From: Trinickia dinghuensis
Lineage (GTDB): Bacteria > Pseudomonadota > Gammaproteobacteria > Burkholderiales > Burkholderiaceae
DNA: 64,000 nt
NCBI RefSeq assembly: GCF_003367175.1
Contig: NZ_QRGA01000020.1
Location: 62,001 to 126,000, forward strand
Reading direction: 5' to 3'
The position numbers and the translations under genes were made by a program. Of this stretch, positions 58,539 through 64,000 are shown piece by piece (position 1 is the stretch's first letter; each line of letters starts with the position of its first letter). The notes under the pieces were generated by a model that was not told where the DNA came from, made no database searches, and saw only the letters and a program-made list of their open reading frames with translations.

Positions 58539-59354
58539 ATGTTCCGATCCCCGCCTACGACGTTGCCGATCTCCCGTTTTTCCATTATTCCGCGCGCCGC
58601 GACGCTAGCCGCGGCCGTGTTCGCGTGTTCGCTCGCGATGCCCGCTGCTTCTGCACAGGGCGTGCCCGCCTCCGGGGCGGCCGCTGCTTCCGCGGCCAGC
58701 GACGCCGCGTCCGCGCAAGCGCGCGATTTCGACAAGCGTCAGACCGCGCTCGATGCCCGCACGGCGGAAAACGAGTACGCCTACGGCGTGGCCGAGCACA
58801 ATTGTTACAGCAAGTTTTTCGTGAATGCTTGCCTTGGCCGCGCGCGCGACAAGATGCGCGATGCGCGAGGGCGGATCCACGCGGAGCAGCTCGCGCTCGA
58901 CGACGAGCGCCGCGCCGCCCATGCGCAGCAGCGCGACGAGCAGGATGCCCTGCGCCGGGCGCGCGACGAGCAGGAGGCGCCGCAGCGTGCGGCTACCGCG
59001 GCCAGCAACGTGCAGGCATTCGACGAGAAGCAGCGCCAGCATGCGCTCGAGCAGGCCCAGCGAGGGGCCGAGGCGCCGCAGCACGCGGCGGATCAGGCCA
59101 CCTACGATGCCAAGCAAGCCGACTACCAGCGCAAGCTCGATCAGGCACGGCTGAACGCGGCCAGCGATGCGCAGGCGCGCGCACTGCGGGCGCAGCACTT
59201 TGCGCAAAAGCAAACCGACGCGGCGCAGCACAAGGCCGACGTCGAAGCACGCCAGAAGCAGGCGGCGCAAAAGGCTCAGGAAAAGCAGCAGCAGGAACAG
59301 CAGCAGCAGGAACAGCAAAAGCGTTTGCAGCAGGAGCAGCAGGAGAGCGACTGA
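58539..59354 (+). CDS. Secreted coiled-coil protein of unknown function
   Basis: 271 residues. N-terminal signal peptide with a basic start and hydrophobic core ending in AMPAASAQG (cleavage near residue 34). After an Ala/Ser-rich stretch comes a short conserved-looking block [41 protein letters not shown] (about 84-124) with two cysteines that could form a disulfide. The remainder is a long charged Gln/Ala/Arg-rich coiled coil ending in a poly-Gln/Glu/Lys tail. No enzymatic motif is seen. It may be a periplasmic structural or envelope-associated protein. It stands alone upstream of a YdcH-like gene. Confidence 0.8.
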   Translation: MFRSPPTTLPISRFSIIPRAATLAAAVFACSLAMPAASAQGVPASGAAAASAASDAASAQARDFDKRQTALDARTAENEYAYGVAEHNCYSKFFVNACLGRARDKMRDARGRIHAEQLALDDERRAAHAQQRDEQDALRRARDEQEAPQRAATAASNVQAFDEKQRQHALEQAQRGAEAPQHAADQATYDAKQADYQRKLDQARLNAASDAQARALRAQHFAQKQTDAAQHKADVEARQKQAAQKAQEKQQQEQQQQEQQKRLQQEQQESD

Positions 59355-59438
59355 AGCATGGCGGTTTTTGCTGGACGGTAACCTCAGGCGAGGCAGCCGC
59401 GCGATCGGCGTCTCGCCTAACGAACCGAGGAGACGACC

Positions 59439-59654
59439 ATGCGCGGCCAACAGGCGATTCAACCGGACACGCTCCGCGACCGTATCTTGCAGTTGGAGTC
59501 GGAACATAGCGAACTCGATCGCATGATCGATAAATTGGCGGTCTCATCGGACATCACCGATCTCGAGCTGCGGCGCTTGAAGAAGCGCAAGCTCAAGGTC
59601 AAAGACGACATCTTGTTGCTGCAATTGCAGCTCGAACCGGACAGGAACGCGTAG
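59439..59654 (+). CDS. YdcH family protein (DUF465)
   Basis: 71 residues, almost all helical. LRDRILQLESEHSELDRMIDKL followed by LELRRLKKRKLKVKDDILLLQ fits the YdcH/DUF465 family, in which a small basic helical hairpin is typical. Function unknown. A GAGGAG Shine-Dalgarno lies upstream of the start. Confidence 0.9.
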   Translation: MRGQQAIQPDTLRDRILQLESEHSELDRMIDKLAVSSDITDLELRRLKKRKLKVKDDILLLQLQLEPDRNA

Positions 59655-59718
59655 GCGGCGAACGGGCAGGCGTTCGCACCGCGCGCTTGGCGCCGGTCAT
59701 TGCACGGAAACGCTTGCC

Positions 59719-62049
59719 TTGAATTCACCGCTCGATGCCTCTACCCAGGTGCCGCTTGCCGCGGCGCCGACGCTGCCTGAGGGCCAGCCCGATGGCGCCG
59801 CGCAGCCGCCCGCCGCCAAACGGGACGGGCGATCGCCGCATGCGCTCGCGTTAGCGCTGGCCCCGCGCCGGCGCTCCGAACTCGATGCGATTTTCGCGAA
59901 CGACGGCCTGCTCGCGCGCACCATCGACGGCTACCGGCCGCGGGCATCTCAAATCGAAATGGCCTGTGCCGTGGCGGCGACGATGGAGGCGTCCGGGCGC
60001 GCCATGCCCGAACCCGCCATGTTCGAGGCGCAGCGTCGTCCAGCGAGGCGCCTGCGCGGTGACGGCGATGCCCGTTCGGAGTCCGCCGGCGGCGCCGCGG
60101 CAGCGGCCGAGAACGGCACCGCAGTGACCGAGGATGGCACGGCCGGCGAAAACACGCTGATCGTCGAGGCCGGCACGGGCACGGGCAAAACGTACGCCTA
60201 TCTTGTCCCCGCCATGCTGTGGGGCGGCAAGGTCGTGATCTCCACGGGCACCAAGCACCTTCAAGATCAGCTGTTTCAGCGCGACGTGCCGACGGTACGC
60301 GATGCGCTTGCGGTGCCGGTGTCGGTCGCGATGCTGAAGGGGCGTTCGAACTACCTCTGTCATTACTATCTGCAGCGCACGGCGGACAACGGGCGGCTGC
60401 CGTCGCGGCAGGACACCGCCTATTTGCAGGACATCGTGCGCTTCGCCAAGATCACGCGCACGGGCGACAAGGCGGAACTGGCGAGCGTCCCCGAGACGGC
60501 GCCGGTGTGGTCGATGGTGACATCGACGCGCGAGAACTGTCTCGGCCAGGAATGCCCGCACTACAAAGAATGCTTCGTGATGCAGGCTCGGCGCGAGGCG
60601 CAGCAGGCCGACATCGTCGTCGTCAACCATCATCTGTTTTTCGCGGACATCATGCTGCGCGACACGGGGATGGCCGAACTGCTCCCGACGGCCAATACCA
60701 TCGTCTTCGACGAGGCGCATCAGCTGCCCGAGACGGCCACGCTGTTTTTCGGCGAGACGCTGTCGACGGCGCAACTGCTCGAGCTTGCGCGCGACGTCGT
60801 GGCGGAAGGGCTCGCGCATGCGCGCGACGCTGTCGAATGGGTCAAGCTGGGCGCGGCGCTCGAACGCGCGGCCCGCGACATTCGGCTGGCGTTCAAGGAC
60901 GACACCCTGCGTGTTTCGGCCGCTCAGCTCGGCGACGACCATGCGCTCTACGGTGCGCTCGATGCGTTGGAGGCCGCGCTGGAAGCGGTCGCCGCCGCGC
61001 TCGCGGGGCAAGCCGAGCGTGCCGAATCGCTGGGTGCCTGTATGCGGCGCGCGCGCGAGCTGCAGGACCAGCTGTCGCGATGGACGTCGCCGCCCGACGA
61101 CGAAGCGCCGGCCAAGCAAGACAAGGGGGCCTCGACGCAGCAGGAAAATGGGTCGAACCCGGGCGATTTCAACGAGCGGATCCGTTGGATCGAGGTGTTT
61201 TCGCAGTCGGTGCAGTTGCACGAAACGCCGCTGTCGGTCGCGCCGATCTTCGCGAAGCAGCGTGCGGGCGTGCCGCGCGCGTGGATATTCACCTCGGCGA
61301 CGTTGTCGGTGCGAGGCGATTTCACGCACTACGCGGCGCAGATGGGGCTCGACGCCCACCGTTCGATGACGCTCCCGAGCCCGTTCGACTACGGCACGCA
61401 GGGCCTGCTTTACGTGCCGCGCAATTTGCCGCAGCCCTCGTCGCCGGCGTTTACCGACGCCGTTTTCGACGCCGCGCTGCCTGCGATCGAGGCGGCGGGC
61501 GGAGGCGTTTTCGTCCTATGCACGACGCTGCGCGCGGTCGATCGCATCGCCGGCAAGCTGCGCGACGTCATCGAGGCGCGCGGATGGTCGACACCTCTGC
61601 TCGTGCAGGGGGATGCGAGCCGCACCGAATTGCTCGACCGGTTTCGCGCGTACGGCAATGCGATCCTCGTCGGCAGCCAGAGTTTTTGGGAAGGCGTGGA
61701 CGTGCGCGGCGACGCGCTCTCGCTCGTCGTCATCGACAAGCTTCCCTTCGCTCCGCCCGACGATCCGGTCCTCTCCGCGCGTCTGGATGCGTTGACCAAG
61801 AAGGGGCTCAGCCCGTTTGCCGTGCATCAATTGCCGCAAGCCGTGATCACGTTGAAGCAGGGGGCCGGCCGCTTGATTCGTGCCGAAACCGATCGCGGCG
61901 TGTTGATGATTTGCGATACGCGGCTCGTCGATAAACCCTATGGCCGCCGTATTTGGCAGAGCCTTCCGCCGTTCAAGCGCACGCGCGAAATCGACGTCGT
62001 GCGTGAATTTTTCTCCGACCGCGCGGCATCGGGCGCGGTTGAAGCCTAA
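59719..62049 (+). CDS. yoaA: ATP-dependent DNA helicase, YoaA/DinG (XPD-like) family
   Basis: 776 residues from a TTG start; no in-frame ATG precedes the conserved Q-motif-like GYRPRASQIEMACAV (71-85). Walker A AGTGTGKT (151-158), the four Fe-S cysteines (Cys214, Cys274, Cys279, Cys285), DEAH box (331-334) and C-terminal motifs SQSFWEGVDVRGD, QAVITLKQGAGRLIR. Close to E. coli YoaA (636 residues), a helicase that works with HolC in repair of stalled forks. A low-complexity stretch of about 50 residues (94-144) is inserted before Walker A. Confidence 0.93.
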   Translation: MNSPLDASTQVPLAAAPTLPEGQPDGAAQPPAAKRDGRSPHALALALAPRRRSELDAIFANDGLLARTIDGYRPRASQIEMACAVAATMEASGRAMPEPAMFEAQRRPARRLRGDGDARSESAGGAAAAAENGTAVTEDGTAGENTLIVEAGTGTGKTYAYLVPAMLWGGKVVISTGTKHLQDQLFQRDVPTVRDALAVPVSVAMLKGRSNYLCHYYLQRTADNGRLPSRQDTAYLQDIVRFAKITRTGDKAELASVPETAPVWSMVTSTRENCLGQECPHYKECFVMQARREAQQADIVVVNHHLFFADIMLRDTGMAELLPTANTIVFDEAHQLPETATLFFGETLSTAQLLELARDVVAEGLAHARDAVEWVKLGAALERAARDIRLAFKDDTLRVSAAQLGDDHALYGALDALEAALEAVAAALAGQAERAESLGACMRRARELQDQLSRWTSPPDDEAPAKQDKGASTQQENGSNPGDFNERIRWIEVFSQSVQLHETPLSVAPIFAKQRAGVPRAWIFTSATLSVRGDFTHYAAQMGLDAHRSMTLPSPFDYGTQGLLYVPRNLPQPSSPAFTDAVFDAALPAIEAAGGGVFVLCTTLRAVDRIAGKLRDVIEARGWSTPLLVQGDASRTELLDRFRAYGNAILVGSQSFWEGVDVRGDALSLVVIDKLPFAPPDDPVLSARLDALTKKGLSPFAVHQLPQAVITLKQGAGRLIRAETDRGVLMICDTRLVDKPYGRRIWQSLPPFKRTREIDVVREFFSDRAASGAVEA

Positions 62050-62075
62050 AAATAAAGCGCTTAAAAAAGAGAGCT

Positions 62076-62108
62076 AAAAAAAACCGGCCACCTGGGCCGG
62101 TTTTTTTT
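62076..62108. terminator. Bidirectional terminator between yoaA and bamD
   Basis: CCGGCC (62084-62089) and GGCCGG (62095-62100), 5-base loop, with eight A on the left (62076-62083) and eight T on the right (62101-62108). Serves two convergent genes. Confidence 0.93.
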
Positions 62109-62154
62109 CCGCAAGCACCGCGCATCGGGCAACGGCGCTTGGGTTATGCACGGT

Positions 62155-63024
62155 TTAGAACTGCCACCACGACTTTTTCGCACCGGGGCGAGGGTGGCCC
62201 GTGATGTAAGGACTATCCGGGAACGTACCGGCAAGCACGCGGCGCGTGTCGTCGGCCAGCTTCGTCTCGTTCAGCTTCGTGTACGACAGCATCATGATGT
62301 GAAGCGCGTCCTCGATCGCGGGGGCGTTCTTATACTCCTTCACGGCAAGCTGCGCGCGATTGATCGCCGCCACGTAGGCGCCGCGGCGATAGTAGTAATC
62401 GGCCGCGTGAACTTCATACGATGCGAGCGCGTTCACGATGTAGCGCATGCGAGCGGCGGCATCGGGGGCGTACTTGCTGTCCGGGTATTTGTCGACGACG
62501 ATCTTGAACGCATCGTACGACTCGCGCAGCGACTTCGGATCGCGTTCGCTCATGTCCTGGCCCGAGAAGCGGCCGAACAAGCCCAGATCGTCGTTGAAGT
62601 GGATCATCCCCTTCAGGTAGTACGCATAGGCGATGTCGGGATGATCCGGATGCAGCCGAATGAAGCGGTCAATCGCTTCGTCCGCCGCGGCGGTTTCTCC
62701 GTCCTTCCAATTGCAATAGGCGACGTTGATTTCGGCTTGCTGCGCGAAGTGGCCGAACGGATCGCGGCCCTGGAGGGCTTCGAAGTATTTCGCGCATTTG
62801 CCCCAATCGCCACCCGACAACGCGTCCTGGGCCTCCGAGTATAATTTGTTGTTTGCCCAGCCGGCCGTCTCATCGGTCTTTTGCGGCAGGCCGTGGCAGC
62901 CTGCCACGAGCACCGCGGCCGCGGCGAGGGCCAAGCCGGCCGACGCGGATTGGACCGCACGCTTAGCCGCGCGGCTTGCCGCGCACGAAGCCGTGCGCAT
63001 CATGGTGTTGAAGGCTCGCCGCAT
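62155..63024 (-). CDS. bamD: Outer membrane assembly lipoprotein BamD (ComL)
   Basis: 289 residues from the ATG at 63024, chosen because GGAG lies six bases upstream; ATGs at 63054, 63003 and 63000 are alternatives. Long basic signal with lipobox LVAGC (Cys43), then five TPR-like repeats (WGKCAKYFEALQGRDPFGHFAQQAEINVAYCNWKDGE..., DLGLFGRFSGQDMSERDPKSLRESYDAFK...). Essential BAM component. Divergent from rluD with 47 bases between starts. Confidence 0.94.
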   Translation of the reverse strand: MRRAFNTMMRTASCAASRAAKRAVQSASAGLALAAAAVLVAGCHGLPQKTDETAGWANNKLYSEAQDALSGGDWGKCAKYFEALQGRDPFGHFAQQAEINVAYCNWKDGETAAADEAIDRFIRLHPDHPDIAYAYYLKGMIHFNDDLGLFGRFSGQDMSERDPKSLRESYDAFKIVVDKYPDSKYAPDAAARMRYIVNALASYEVHAADYYYRRGAYVAAINRAQLAVKEYKNAPAIEDALHIMMLSYTKLNETKLADDTRRVLAGTFPDSPYITGHPRPGAKKSWWQF

Positions 63025-63071
63025 TTCTCCATGCATCCTAGCAATCAGTCTCACTCAGTGACCCAGTTTCA

Positions 63072-64000
63072 ATGACCAGCACACGTCCTTCCGGCAACAT
63101 GCTCGGCCCTATCGATGAAAGCGCCGATTATAGCCGAAGCGGCCGTCCCGCCGACGCTCGCGCAGACCAATCCGCCGGCACGCGTGCCGATGCGCCCGCG
63201 GAAGCCGTGGCAAAGCCGCCGGGCGATGCGCCGCGCGTCGCGCTCGTGCCTGCCGCGCTGGCCGGCGAACGGCTCGACAAGGTGCTCGCGAAAGTGTTTC
63301 CGGAATATTCCCGCAGCCGCTTGCAAAGCTGGACGGAAGCAGGGCGTGTCTTGCTGAACGGCGCGCCGGCCAAAGTCCGTCAGGCCGTGCCGCTCGACGC
63401 GCGCATCGAGCTTACCCCCGATTTGCTGCCGGAGCAGCTTGCGTTTACCCCTGAGCCGGTGCCGCTTCGCGTCGTCTACGAGGACGATTCGCTCGTCGTC
63501 ATCGACAAGCCGGCCGGCCTCGTCGTGCATCCCGCCGCGGGCAACTGGAGCGGCACGATCCTGAACGGCCTGTTGCATCGCTATCCGGATGCGGCCGGTC
63601 TGCCTCGGGCAGGCATCGTGCATCGGCTCGACAAGGAAACGTCGGGCTTGATGGTGATTGCGCGCACGCTCGAGGCGCAGACCGATCTCGTGCGTCAATT
63701 GCAGGCGCGTACGGTCAAGCGCCGCTATGTCGCGCTCGTCTGGGGCGCGATGCCCGAGGAGGGGCTCATCGACGCGCCGATCGGGCGCGATCCGCGCGAG
63801 CGCACGCGCATGGCCGTCGTGGCCGGCGTTTCGGGAAAGAGTGCGCGCACGCGGTTCCGCCTCGTCGATCAAACGATGTGGAAGCAGCAAAGCGTGAGCG
63901 CGATTCATTGCGATCTCGATACGGGCCGCACGCATCAGATCCGCGTGCATTGCGCCCATGTCGGGCATCCGCTGCTGGGCGATCCCGTTTACGGCAGCAT
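63072..64000 (+). CDS. rluD: 23S rRNA pseudouridine synthase RluD (3' end outside window)
   Basis: Partial: about 309 codons from the ATG at 63072, running off the right edge in frame. An unconserved N-terminal tail of ~55 residues precedes the S4 domain (about 64-115, [21 protein letters not shown]). The catalytic domain has [17 protein letters not shown] and [12 protein letters not shown] with the catalytic Asp187, and [19 protein letters not shown] near the edge. It makes pseudouridines 1911, 1915 and 1917 in helix 69. Divergence from bamD is the common arrangement. Confidence 0.95.
   Translation, partial: MTSTRPSGNMLGPIDESADYSRSGRPADARADQSAGTRADAPAEAVAKPPGDAPRVALVPAALAGERLDKVLAKVFPEYSRSRLQSWTEAGRVLLNGAPAKVRQAVPLDARIELTPDLLPEQLAFTPEPVPLRVVYEDDSLVVIDKPAGLVVHPAAGNWSGTILNGLLHRYPDAAGLPRAGIVHRLDKETSGLMVIARTLEAQTDLVRQLQARTVKRRYVALVWGAMPEEGLIDAPIGRDPRERTRMAVVAGVSGKSARTRFRLVDQTMWKQQSVSAIHCDLDTGRTHQIRVHCAHVGHPLLGDPVYGS
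63127..63132 (-). promoter_or_regulatory. Putative bamD -10 inside the rluD 5' coding region
   Basis: On the minus strand TATAAT at 63132-63127 is a perfect -10; the -35 is poor. The leader to the bamD start would be about 95 bases. It lies inside the N-terminal codons of rluD. Confidence 0.45.

Overview
The window is a GC-rich piece of a betaproteobacterial main chromosome. Gene content, gene order and protein sequences point to the family Burkholderiaceae (Burkholderia / Paraburkholderia / Trinickia type). Signs include the alaA-hom-thrC-moeA-moaD-moaE order, the surE-pcm-nlpD-rpoS block, the long ndk-rlmN-rodZ-ispG-hisS-yfgM-bamB-der-hfq-hflX-hflK-hflC-yjeT-hisZ-purA run, ffs close to dnaX-ybaB-recR, and a partial L-Ara4N (arn) lipid A modification operon. 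This is almost entirely conserved housekeeping core genome. I see no tRNA or rRNA genes, CRISPR array, insertion sequence, integrase or intact prophage.

Layout. 1-2432 (minus): end of an arn operon (ArnT-type transferase, SMR-type EmrE/ArnE-like protein, start of a DegT/ArnB-type aminotransferase). 2550-9623: an Mth938-like protein, then on the plus strand alanine/threonine biosynthesis (alaA, hom, thrC) and molybdenum cofactor genes (moeA, moaD, moaE). 9724-11036: a divergent pair, group III truncated haemoglobin and NsrR-type Rrf2 repressor, with an NsrR-like operator between them. 11158-14756: clpB behind a textbook sigma-32 promoter, then a MerR regulator overlapping a carboxymuconolactone-decarboxylase-family gene. 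14803-21384 (minus): MATE transporter, second GT-C glycosyltransferase, rpmE2, mtfA, rho and trxA.

21824-26658: SRP RNA (ffs), a small minus-strand cassette of a GH24 phage-type lysozyme plus a coupled 68-residue protein, then dnaX-ybaB-recR. 26730-34651: CaiB-type CoA transferase, quinone oxidoreductase, surE-pcm-nlpD-rpoS, a PolB-like exonuclease and an EEP-family nuclease. 34704-37669: rlmD, a BI-1 family protein and ndk. 37783-53846: the long plus-strand run from rlmN to purA and a phosphoribosyltransferase, joining isoprenoid synthesis, tRNA-His charging and histidine synthesis, BamB, ribosome GTPases, Hfq and the HflKC complex. 53995-64000: kup, tex, a secreted coiled-coil protein, a YdcH-like protein, yoaA, bamD and a truncated rluD.

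Regulatory signals readable by eye include the sigma-32 promoter of clpB, the NsrR-like dyad, a MerR-type dyad promoter, several -10 elements of TACAAT/TAGAAT type (three placed so close to the start codon that leaderless mRNAs are predicted: dnaX, surE and the gene at 58539), and a set of intrinsic terminators, several bidirectional between convergent genes. I did not find a convincing new multi-gene system. The least explained items are the lysozyme/small-protein cassette between ffs and dnaX, a short ORF with a strong Shine-Dalgarno coupled to rodZ, and the secreted coiled-coil protein at 58539-59354.
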